A stretch of DNA of 64,000 nt from Palsa-506 sp963786975 (GTDB lineage: Bacteria; Actinomycetota; Actinomycetes; Streptosporangiales; Streptosporangiaceae), in NCBI GenBank assembly GCA_963786975.1, contig CAWBBE010000009.1, forward strand, positions 219,923-283,922, given 5' to 3'. The notes under the pieces were generated by a model, which worked only from the letters and a program-made list of their open reading frames with translations, was not told the origin of the DNA and made no database searches. Made by a program: the position numbers and the translations under genes. Below are positions 24,753 through 32,073 of the stretch, in pieces (within the stretch, counting starts at the first letter, position 1; each line of letters opens with the position of its first letter).

Positions 24753-25439
24753 GTGTGTATCGACATTCCGGATGAGCTTCGCGACGAAGGCGTCGCTGTT
24801 GGGCTGGTGGAGGCGTACTTCGCTGACGATCCCGCGACGGGGCGAGCGGAGTACTCGGGTTCTTACTTTGAGCGGCTTGGCGGGGGCGGCGGAAGGCCGG
24901 AGACGGCGTATCAGTTCACGGCCGAGGATCTGCTGGCCGTCAGCATGCTGAGCGTGCCAGTCGTGAGGTATTACGCCCTGCATGTGCTCGACTTTAAGGC
25001 CCGCGAGCTCAGCGGCCTGCTCGCCCGGATCCCGGTGGACGTGACGCTGGCGGACCCGGAGGCCGGGGACCTCATTGCCGGGGACGGGCCAGCTCAGAAA
25101 CTGTGGCAGGTGCTCCGCGACATTAAGCCGCGGCCTCGGGACAGGAACCGGCTCGGCCCCGTCGCGGCCGGGAAGCTCCTGGCACGCAAGCGCCCGCATC
25201 TGATCCCGGTTTACGACAGCCACGTGAAAGAGGTGCTCCGGCGGCCTGCGAATGACGGCTCGTGGTGGCGTGACCTGCGCTGCCAGTTGCTCAAGGACGA
25301 GGATCTTGTCCGTGAGCTTGAGTCGGTGCGCTCCCGGGCGGGTGCCGGCCACCTGTCCCTGCTGCGGACTTTCGACATCATGTGCTGGATGTTCTGGGAG
25401 AACCAGCACAGGCCGGGCCAGGGCCAGGCGGGCACGTGA
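24753..25439 (+). CDS. DUF6308-like hypothetical protein
   Basis: 228 residues. Visible blocks are YFADDPATGRAEYSGSYFERL, in parts, then FTAEDLLAVSMLSVPV, KLLARKRPHLIPVYDSHVKE and LSLLRTFDIMCWMF. They resemble actinobacterial DUF6308 proteins of unknown function. The GTG start follows GGGAGATG. It lies 23 bases upstream of a TnsA-like gene in the same direction, suggesting it belongs to the same transposon or cargo. No catalytic motif can be assigned. Confidence 0.6.
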   Translation: MCIDIPDELRDEGVAVGLVEAYFADDPATGRAEYSGSYFERLGGGGGRPETAYQFTAEDLLAVSMLSVPVVRYYALHVLDFKARELSGLLARIPVDVTLADPEAGDLIAGDGPAQKLWQVLRDIKPRPRDRNRLGPVAAGKLLARKRPHLIPVYDSHVKEVLRRPANDGSWWRDLRCQLLKDEDLVRELESVRSRAGAGHLSLLRTFDIMCWMFWENQHRPGQGQAGT

Positions 25440-25462
25440 TCACCTGAACTCGGGAGGGACTG

Positions 25463-26216
25463 GTGGGATCGGCTGCTGCCGCGTCGCCTGAGACTGGGGA
25501 CTGCGGGGCTGGGCTGGAATTTGCTGGTGACGGCGGTGGTGGTGGGCGTGTTCGCCTGGCGGAGTGCGGCGGGGTGCGGGTCGAGGATGCCGTTCCAGTC
25601 CGCTCGTTCCGGTGGTCGCGGGGCCAGGAGCATTTTCCGGGCTGGTGGTGGCTGGCCACGACTGGCCGGCATGTCGGTTACGAGTCCTGGCTTGAGCGGG
25701 ATCACCTGATGCTGCTGGATTTCGACCCGGCGGTGACGGCGGTCGCCTCGCAGCCGTTCTGGCTGCACTGGGACGACGGCCATCGCGGTCGCCGTCATGC
25801 TCCTGATTTCTTCGCCCGGCTGGCCGACGGAACCGGCGTGGTGATCGACGTCCGCGCTGACGACCGGATCGGGCGGCAGGACGCGGAGGCGTTCGATGTC
25901 ACGGCCCGCGCCTGTGAGGCAGCGGGCTGGGAGTTCCGGCGGGTGGGCACGATCGACCCGGTTCTTGCGGCGAACGTGCGCTGGCTGTCGCGTTACCGGC
26001 ATTCCCGGTGCGCAGGCCCGCCCGGGGCGGCGGATGCCCTGCGGCGGGCGTTCGCCGTCCGCGCCGCTGCTGGCCGGCGCGGCTGAGGCCGGGGACACTC
26101 TGGCGGTGCTCCCGGTGCTGTTCCACCTGATGTGGCATCAGGTGCTGGCCGCTGACCTGGGCTCCGCGCCGCTGGGCTCGGCAAGCCCGGTCTGGCTCGC
26201 GGCAGGTGCCCGGTGA
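25463..26216 (+). CDS. TnsA-like endonuclease subunit, apparent frameshift near 26050
   Basis: Starts with GTG after the ribosome site GGGAGGG. The core is RHVGYESWLERDHLMLLDFD, then VASQPFWLHW, RHAPDFFARLADGTGVVIDV and DVTARACEAAGWEFRRVG, the restriction-endonuclease-like fold of actinobacterial TnsA-like heteromeric transposase subunits (E, D and V-I-D residues present). After about residue 195 the good sense moves to another frame ending with AVLPVLFHLMWHQVLAADL. That frame stops at 26216 and overlaps the next GTG as GTGA, as expected for TnsA followed by TnsB. The span is not a multiple of three, so a one-base indel is likely. TnsA cuts the 5' ends of Tn7-like transposons. Confidence 0.65.
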
Positions 26217-26955
26217 GCCCCGTTGGCCAGAGTTCCCGGCTAAGGATCGGGGACCGGGTCCGGTTCAGGGAAGCAGAGCACACCGTGATCGGGCTGGCCG
26301 GGACGGTCGTGCGGCTGGCTGGTCCCGGCGGGCTGCTGGCGGAGGTGACGCTCGCGGAGCTGCTGGCGGATCCGGGATTCGGGCACGCCGGCGTGCCGTC
26401 GCCTGGCCCGCTGCCGCCGGTGAGCCCGCTCGACGGGCTGCCGGAGGCCGCAGTGGCGGAGGCGCTGTGGTGGGAACGGCACATCGTGGAAGTGCTGCGC
26501 GGCCTGCCGCCCCACGCGCCGCCGGGGGCGGTTCCCCGGCCGGAGTACGACCCGGAGCGGTGTCGCTGACCCGGCGGGAGCAGGCGAAAGCGGCGGAGCT
26601 GACCGCTGCGGGAAAGCCGGTGACCGCCAGCGCGGTCAAGCAGCGCAGGCGGCGTTATGAGGCCGGTGGCCTGGCCGCGATGGCCGACCGCCGGGCAGCC
26701 AGGCGCACGCTGCCGCACGGCCGCGCCGACCAGCGGGTCGTCGAGGCCATGCGGCAGGCGATCCGCGAGGCCACCGACGCCTCAACGCGGACCGCGCCCT
26801 ACGTCTTCTGGCGGACCGGGCAGATCCTGGAGGCCGGGCACGGGGCCGGGGGGCAGTGGAGCTGCCGTCGCGGGCCAGCCTTTACCGGCTGTTCTCGGCC
26901 ATGTCCGCGGGGAAGCACACGACAGGGTCGGCCCGCACCCGCCGGTCGCTGGGTC
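26213..26955 (+). pseudogene. TnsB-like (Mu/rve-type) transposase, N-terminal remnant
   Basis: Three successive frames give one coherent N-terminus: RIGDRVRFREAEHTVIGLAG (from 26213), TRREQAKAAELTAAGKPVTA (from about 26560) and ELPSRASLYRLFSAMSAG followed by KHTTGSARTRRSLGR (from about 26856). These are the N-terminal HTH regions of actinobacterial TnsB-like integrases. The frame changes lie at 26555-26565 and in the G-run near 26845. Similarity ends near 26955, before the DDE catalytic domain, which is absent. The gene meets a truncated antiporter tail-to-tail at that point, so it is a true deletion remnant as well as frameshifted. Confidence 0.7.
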
Positions 26956-27717
26956 GCGGCGGCGCGTCCCCGGCGGGCGAGGTAGACAGCGGCAACGGCG
27001 TTGGGCAGGCTCGTCACCGCGGCCAGCACGATCGCGCCGGTGATCGCGGCCGGGACGGCGAAGCGGGCGGCGAGCACCGAGACGCTGCGTTCCATGGCGA
27101 AGCTTGCCGCGAGCACGACGCCTAGGGCGAGGGCGCCGGTGCCGGCATCCCGCAGGCTGCCTTTTTCGGGATGGATTGCCTCGGATAGTTCCTGTTCTTC
27201 CTCGGCGATCGCCTCGGCGAGCCAGGACCGCAGCCGGGCCGACAGCGGGATGGTCGCGCGGCTGGATGGTTGCAGCGCCGACACGTACACATAAGGCGCC
27301 AGGACGGCCAGCGCGAGGCACGAGGGCGGCCGCGGGCGCGATCAGGCCGAGGGCGGCGGCGATGCTCAGGACCGCCATCCATAGCGCTAGCGAGCCTTCG
27401 AAGATGACGACCCTGCGGTGCAGGCGGATCCGCCCGGCCACGACGGCGCCCAGTCCGAGCAGCGCCGCCAGGTTGAACACGTTCGAGCCGAGCACCACGC
27501 CGGTGCTGACGTCATGCTGGCCATGGGTGAGCGCGGTCACCGCCGAGGTGATCTCCGGGGTGTCTGCGGCCAGTGCCGCCAGCAGGCCAAGCAGCGCCTC
27601 GGACAGGCCCAGCCGGGCGCCCACTCGTTCCAGCCGCGCCACGAGCACTACGCTTGCGCTCAGGCTGAGCGCTGTGGCCGCCACGAAGACTGCAACCGTC
27701 AGCGGCGATGACGCCAT
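26955..27717 (-). pseudogene. Calcium/cation antiporter, frameshifted and 3'-truncated
   Basis: The N-terminal half (LVARLERVGARLGLSEALLG, AADTPEITSAVTALTHGQHD, VLGSNVFNLAALLGLGA) is the first alpha-repeat of a CaxA/sodium-calcium exchanger. The second half, in another frame from about 27310, has SVLAARFAVPAAITGAIVLA and TSLPNAVAAVYLARRGR, the second alpha-repeat. The last transmembrane helices are missing; similarity stops at about 26960 where the TnsB remnant ends. A one-base shift near 27310-27325 could be an error, but the C-terminal loss is real. In other bacteria these proteins exchange Ca2+ or Na+ for H+. Confidence 0.72.
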
Positions 27718-27839
27718 AAGTCACCGAAACCCTGCATGTTGCGATGATCCTGGTCCACCCGCCAGATCAGCAACCGATCCTGAGCTGCGGTACTCAGGGC
27801 TAGCGGGCATGGCGGCACGTTACTAGTATGTGTGTTCAT
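27699..27839 (-). CDS. Possible 46-residue leader ORF before the antiporter
   Basis: An ATG at 27837-27839 follows a good ribosome site (CAGGAG, 8 bases upstream). It opens 46 codons (MNTHTSNVPP... ending LWRHRR) that overlap the antiporter start by about 19 bases. It resembles no family I know. It could be a leader peptide coupled to the antiporter or chance. The low GC around 27820-27850 supports a promoter here. Confidence 0.3.
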   Translation of the reverse strand: MNTHTSNVPPCPLALSTAAQDRLLIWRVDQDHRNMQGFGDLWRHRR

Positions 27840-28109
27840 TTGTGCGCTCCTGGCGGGCGGATTCGAGAGTCACGAACGTCGCGCCGGCCAGGCTTCCCGG
27901 CTCACCTGATCACGAGCATAGATCCCGGCCGCCCGGCCGCCAAGTAACCGCCGGTCGCTGCCAGCCGGGTAAAGCGGATCTGTAAAGTGCGACGAGGGGA
28001 ACTCAGCATCGCACGCGTCGCTGCCCCGGGCGGCTGGCTGGGCGCTCGTCATGGCAGGCAGTTACGTTCCTGCCCGGGTGAGGCCGCTGCTGGCCGTGAG
28101 GAGGACGCG
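27840..28109. other. Divergent intergenic region antiporter / nhaA
   Basis: The gap before nhaA holds the promoters of both transporters. TACTAGTATGTGTGTTCATTTG around 27822-27843 is the most AT-rich patch. The nhaA ribosome site GAGGAG is at 28099-28104. Nothing else is recognisable. Confidence 0.45.
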
Positions 28110-30017
28110 GTGCCCGAGGACGGGTCGCCGGCTGCGGTGGATCCGTTGTCCGGGCGGACGGCGTGGGCGCGGAACTTGCAGACGCCGCTGCGGATCTTTT
28201 TGCGTACCGAGACGGGCAGCGCGGCCGTGCTGCTGGCCATGGCGGTGGCCGCGCTGGCCTGGGTGAATATCGACGCGTCGTCGTATGCGGCCCTGTGGGG
28301 CGCCCGGCTGTCGGTGCGGCTGGCCGGCGGCGGGGTGTCGCTGGACCTGCGCGAGTGGGTGAACAGCGGGCTGATGACGTTTTTCTTCTTCGTCTTCGGC
28401 CTGGAGGCCCGCCGGGAGTTCGACATGGGCGAGCTGCGGGAGCGGGCGCGGCTGGCGCTGCCGGTGGCGGCCGGGCTGGGAGGGCTGGTGATCCCGGTCG
28501 TCATCTACCTGGCCGCGAACGCCGGCAGCCCGGCGGCTCATGGGTGGGGCGCGGCCATGTCCACCGACAGCGCGTTCGCGCTCGGGACGCTGGCGTTGAC
28601 CGGGCCCCGGTTCCCCGACCGGGTGCGCGCGTTCCTGCTGTCGGTCGCGGTCGTGGATGACCTGGTCTCGCTGGTGGTGATCGGCGCCGCGTACAGCAAC
28701 GCGGTCAAGGCCGTCGCGCTGGCCGTCGCGGCCGGGATCTTCGCCGTGGTCCTGGTCCTGCGCCGGGCCGGGATCCGGTACGGGATCGTCTACGCGCTGC
28801 TGGGGATGGCGGCGTGGGTCGCGGTGCTGAAGTCCGGTGTTGACCCGGTAGTCGTCGGCCTGGTCCTGGGCCTGATGACCTTCGCCTACCCGGCGGCCCG
28901 CACCGACCTGGAGCGTGCCAGCGAGGCGTTCCGCAGCTTCCGGGAACAGCCCACCCCCGGCCTCGCGCAGTCAGCGCGGGCCGGGCTCGTCACCGCGCTG
29001 TCCCCGAACGAGCGGCTCCAGCAGCTCTACCATCCCTGGACCAGCTACGTCATCGTCCCGCTGTTCGCGCTCGCCAACGCCGGCATCGTGATCAACGGCG
29101 CCTTCCTCGCCCGCGCCTACACCTCCCCCATCACCCTGGGCATCCTGATCGGCTACGTCGCGGGAAAGCCGGTCGGCATCACCGGCGCGTCGTGGCTGCT
29201 GACCCGGCTCAGTCGCGGACGGCTCCGCCCGCCCGTGGGCTGGGCCACAGTCGCCGGGGTCGGCGCGATCGCCGGGATCGGGTTCGCCGTGTCCATTCTG
29301 ATCGCGACGCTCGCCTTCACCGGCACCCAGCTGCAGGAGGCCAAGCTCGGCGTTCTGACCACCGTGGTCGCCGCGCCCGCGATCACCTGGCTGGTCTTCC
29401 GGGCCACCCGCCTGCTGCCGGCCCGGCTGCAGGTCCGGGCTGCGCTCGGCACCGCCGAGGTCATCACCGATCTCGGCGCCCCGGTCGACCCGGGCCGCGA
29501 CCGCATCCGCGGCCCCGCGCGGGCACCGGTCACCATCGTGGAATACGGCGACTTCGAGTGCCCCTACTGCGGCCAGGCCGAACCGGTCCTGCGGGAACTG
29601 CTGGCCGGCCACGGTGACGTCCGCTACGTCTGGCGGCACCTGCCGCTGGGTGATGTCCACCCCCACGCCCAGCTCGCCGCCGAGGCCGCCGAGGCCGCCG
29701 CCGCCCAGGGCGCTTTCTGGGAGATGCACGACCTGCTCCTGCGCCACCAAGACCGCCTCCAGCTGCGCGACCTGATCCGCTACGCCGGCGACCTCAGGCT
29801 CGACGGCGAGCGATTCGGTGGGCACCTCCGCAAGCGCGCCGGCGCCGCGCGGATCGCCGAGGACGTCGACTCCGCCGACCTCAGCGGTGTCTCCGGCACC
29901 CCGACCTTCTTCATCAACGGCCGCCGGCACTACGGCAGCTACGACATCACCGCACTCACCACCGCCGTCCTGGCCGCCAAAGCCGCCGCCGCCCGCCCGG
30001 CCGATGACCAGCGATGA
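28110..30017 (+). CDS. nhaA: Na+/H+ antiporter NhaA fused to a DsbA-like thioredoxin domain
   Basis: 635 residues from a GTG preceded by GAGGAG. Residues 15-420 form the NhaA membrane domain: LREWVNSGLMTFFFFVFGLE, split after MTFFFF, then GWGAAMSTDSAFALGTLAL with the transport aspartate, LSVAVVDDLVSLVVIG with the paired DD and AGIGFAVSILIATLAF. Residues 460-635 are a DsbA/thioredoxin-like domain with FECPYCGQAEP (CxxC near 483-486) and a cis-proline in VSGTPTFFINGR. NhaA exports Na+ in exchange for protons. This fusion is known in actinobacteria; what the thioredoxin domain reduces is unknown. The frame is intact over 1.9 kb. Confidence 0.94.
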   Translation: MPEDGSPAAVDPLSGRTAWARNLQTPLRIFLRTETGSAAVLLAMAVAALAWVNIDASSYAALWGARLSVRLAGGGVSLDLREWVNSGLMTFFFFVFGLEARREFDMGELRERARLALPVAAGLGGLVIPVVIYLAANAGSPAAHGWGAAMSTDSAFALGTLALTGPRFPDRVRAFLLSVAVVDDLVSLVVIGAAYSNAVKAVALAVAAGIFAVVLVLRRAGIRYGIVYALLGMAAWVAVLKSGVDPVVVGLVLGLMTFAYPAARTDLERASEAFRSFREQPTPGLAQSARAGLVTALSPNERLQQLYHPWTSYVIVPLFALANAGIVINGAFLARAYTSPITLGILIGYVAGKPVGITGASWLLTRLSRGRLRPPVGWATVAGVGAIAGIGFAVSILIATLAFTGTQLQEAKLGVLTTVVAAPAITWLVFRATRLLPARLQVRAALGTAEVITDLGAPVDPGRDRIRGPARAPVTIVEYGDFECPYCGQAEPVLRELLAGHGDVRYVWRHLPLGDVHPHAQLAAEAAEAAAAQGAFWEMHDLLLRHQDRLQLRDLIRYAGDLRLDGERFGGHLRKRAGAARIAEDVDSADLSGVSGTPTFFINGRRHYGSYDITALTTAVLAAKAAAARPADDQR

Positions 30018-30076
30018 AGCGCCCGCCGCTGCCACGAAGACGCCAGAGACCACAACAACCGATCATGGCGCACCCG

Positions 30077-30097
30077 CCACGCTGACTACCAGCGTGG
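30077..30097 (+). terminator. Hairpin downstream of nhaA
   Basis: CCACGCT-N7-AGCGTGG, a perfect 7-base stem 60 bases after the nhaA stop and just before the ISL3 insertion site. Confidence 0.6.
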
Positions 30098-30258
30098 CCC
30101 AGTCAAAAGAGGCTCCCCTGCCGGTTCCGTGGGTGGCTGGGATGGGGGCCGAGGGCGGGAGGCGGTGCTGGGCAGCGGAAACGGGCTGGCCGGGAGCTGC
30201 CGGGGGGGTGTCGTGTCTGGCGCCGGTTCCCGGCGGCCTGGTTCGCCAGTGTCAGGGT

Positions 30259-30392
30259 CTTTGCTTCCAGCCTGGACAGGATGCGCTGGGAACGGCTGGT
30301 GTCAAGGCCCTGCGGCCCCTTCGGGGTGGCCTGCGGCCAGCCTGGACACCAGCCGCCGCCCAGCGCCGGATTAAGGCTGCCAGAAGCAAAAG
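30259..30392 (+). other. Long structured segment in the ISL3 leader (candidate RNA)
   Basis: Nested complementary arms fold this 134-base stretch into one long hairpin: CTTTGCTTC (30259-30267) with GAAGCAAAAG (30383-30392), CAGCCT (30268-30273) with AGGCTG (30374-30379), GGCTGGTGTC (30294-30303) with GACACCAGCC (30345-30354), AGGC with GCCT, and CCCC-TTC-GGGG at the tip. A CCTGCGGCC repeat occurs twice inside. It lies between the left IS end and the transposase start, about 100 bases before the latter. No protein is recognisable here. Whether it is transcribed is unknown. Confidence 0.5.
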
Positions 30393-30492
30393 AAACGAGC
30401 GCAGGGGAAATAGGCGGCTGCCGGGGGCACGCCGTCCCCGTCCGTAGTGTCTGGAGTGTCGAATTCACAGGCGCCACCGGAAGGGGAACGGC

Positions 30493-31797
30493 GTGCGTTC
30501 ATCCAGGCTATGGGCGAATCTGCTCGGCTGCGAGAACACCGTCATCGAGGATGTGGACTGGCACGAGGAGGACGGCGGTGATGGCGCCGGGCCGGCACTC
30601 AGGCTCATCGTGCACGTCCGCCCGCACCAGCGGCTCGCGCACCGGTGCGGCATCTGCGGGAAGAAACGGCCCCGCTACGACCATGGGCAGGGGCGGCGCC
30701 GCTGGCGGGCGCTGGACCTGGGCACGGTCCGCGCGCAGCTGGAGGCCGATGCCCCGCGGGTGTCGTGCCCGGTACACGGGGTGATCACCGCGGCGGTGCC
30801 CTGGGCCAGGCACGGCGCCGCGCACACCCGGTTCTTCGACGACCAGGTCGCGTGGCTGGCGGCGGCATGCTCGAAGACCACGATCACCGCCTTGATGCGG
30901 ATCTCCTGGCGGACCGCCGGCACCATCATCGCCCGGGTGGCCGCCGAGGCAACGGCGGCCACCGACCGGCTCGCGGGCTTGCGCCGCATCGGGATCGACG
31001 AGATCTCCTATAAGCGCGGCCACAAATACCTGGTCGTCGTGGTGGACCACGACACCGGGCTGCTGATCTGGGCCGCGCCCGGCCGCGAGGCCAAGACCGT
31101 GCACGCCTTCTTCGATCAGCTCGGCGAGGAACGCTCCGGGCTGCTGACCCACCTGTCCGCCGACGGCGCGGACTGGATCGCCGGGCCGGCCGCCGCCCGC
31201 GCGCCGCAGGCCGTCCTGTGCGCTGACCCGTTCCACGTCATCTCCTGGGCCACCGGCGCCCTCGATGAGGTCCGCCGCGAGGTCTGGCGCACCGCCCGCC
31301 AGGCCGGTGCCATCACCGCGGTCCGGCACCGCAGCCGGACCATCCGCCTGTCCTCCGGCGACGCCAGGGACCTCAAGCACGCTCGCTACGCGCTATGGAA
31401 AAACCCCGAGAACCTCACCGGCCGCCAGGAAGCCAAGCTCGCCTGGATCGAGAAGACCCACCCCTATCTCTATCGTGCCTACCTGCTCAAAGAAGGGCTG
31501 CGGACAGCGTTCAGGCTCAAAGGCGAAGAAGGCAAGCACGCCCTGACTCGCTGGCTGTCCTGGGCCGCCCGCTGCCGCATCCCCGAATTCACCGAACTCG
31601 GGAAAAAGATCCGCAAGCACCTAACCAGCATCCACGCGACCCTGGACCACGGGCTCAGCAATGGCCTGATCGAATCGGTGAACACCAAGATAAGGGTCAT
31701 CACACGGATGGCGTTCGGGTTCCACAACCCGGCCCCCCTCATCGCCCTGGCCATGCTCGCCCTCGGCGGACTCCGCCCCGCCCTGCCCGGAAGATGA
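30493..31797 (+). CDS. ISL3-family transposase
   Basis: 434 residues from a GTG at 30493. The N-terminus has the zinc-finger-like HRCGICGKKRPRYDHG and VSCPVHGV, then an HTH (WLAAACSKTTITALMRISWR). The DDE catalytic domain shows RIGIDEISYKRGHKYLVVVV (first D), LSADGADWI and CADPFHVISWA (second D) and, at the end, LIESVNTKIRVITRMAFGFH (glutamate). This order is that of ISL3 (transposase_12) enzymes. The length is complete, and the stop is 34 bases from the right end of the element. Confidence 0.95.
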   Translation: MRSSRLWANLLGCENTVIEDVDWHEEDGGDGAGPALRLIVHVRPHQRLAHRCGICGKKRPRYDHGQGRRRWRALDLGTVRAQLEADAPRVSCPVHGVITAAVPWARHGAAHTRFFDDQVAWLAAACSKTTITALMRISWRTAGTIIARVAAEATAATDRLAGLRRIGIDEISYKRGHKYLVVVVDHDTGLLIWAAPGREAKTVHAFFDQLGEERSGLLTHLSADGADWIAGPAAARAPQAVLCADPFHVISWATGALDEVRREVWRTARQAGAITAVRHRSRTIRLSSGDARDLKHARYALWKNPENLTGRQEAKLAWIEKTHPYLYRAYLLKEGLRTAFRLKGEEGKHALTRWLSWAARCRIPEFTELGKKIRKHLTSIHATLDHGLSNGLIESVNTKIRVITRMAFGFHNPAPLIALAMLALGGLRPALPGR

Positions 31798-32073
31798 TCA
31801 CCGATCCACCCACGGCACCGACAGGAGGGCCTCAAAAGACCCGGCCGCCTGCGGGAACGCAGCCGAGATGCCGTAACGGGCCAGCGCCCCGATCGCGCCG
31901 CCAGGCCGCGACGGCGAGCGCTCCCCAGCGGGCGCCGGGCAGCCGCCGGCACCGCGCGGCCGCCCGGAGAGCCGCCCGGATGGCTGCAGCCAGGGCTGCG
32001 GCTTTGGCACGGCATCTCCGGGCAGCAACGTCACGACATCAGTTAACAAGACACATGCCCGGCTGCGCCCGCA

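Larger units (their letters stand above)
30111..31831 (+). mobile_element. Intact ISL3-family insertion sequence, 1721 bp
   Basis: Both ends are visible. The left end is GGCTCCCCTGCCGGTTCCGT and onward; the right end, read inward on the minus strand, is GGCCCTCCTGTCGGTGCCGT, giving about 22 matches in 26. The element is flanked by a perfect 8-base target duplication, TCAAAAGA, at 30103-30110 and 31832-31839; 8 bases is the ISL3 norm. It carries one intact transposase gene and a long, structured 380-base leader. It lies between nhaA and the ClC gene. Sharp ends and intact frame suggest a recent insertion. Confidence 0.93.
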
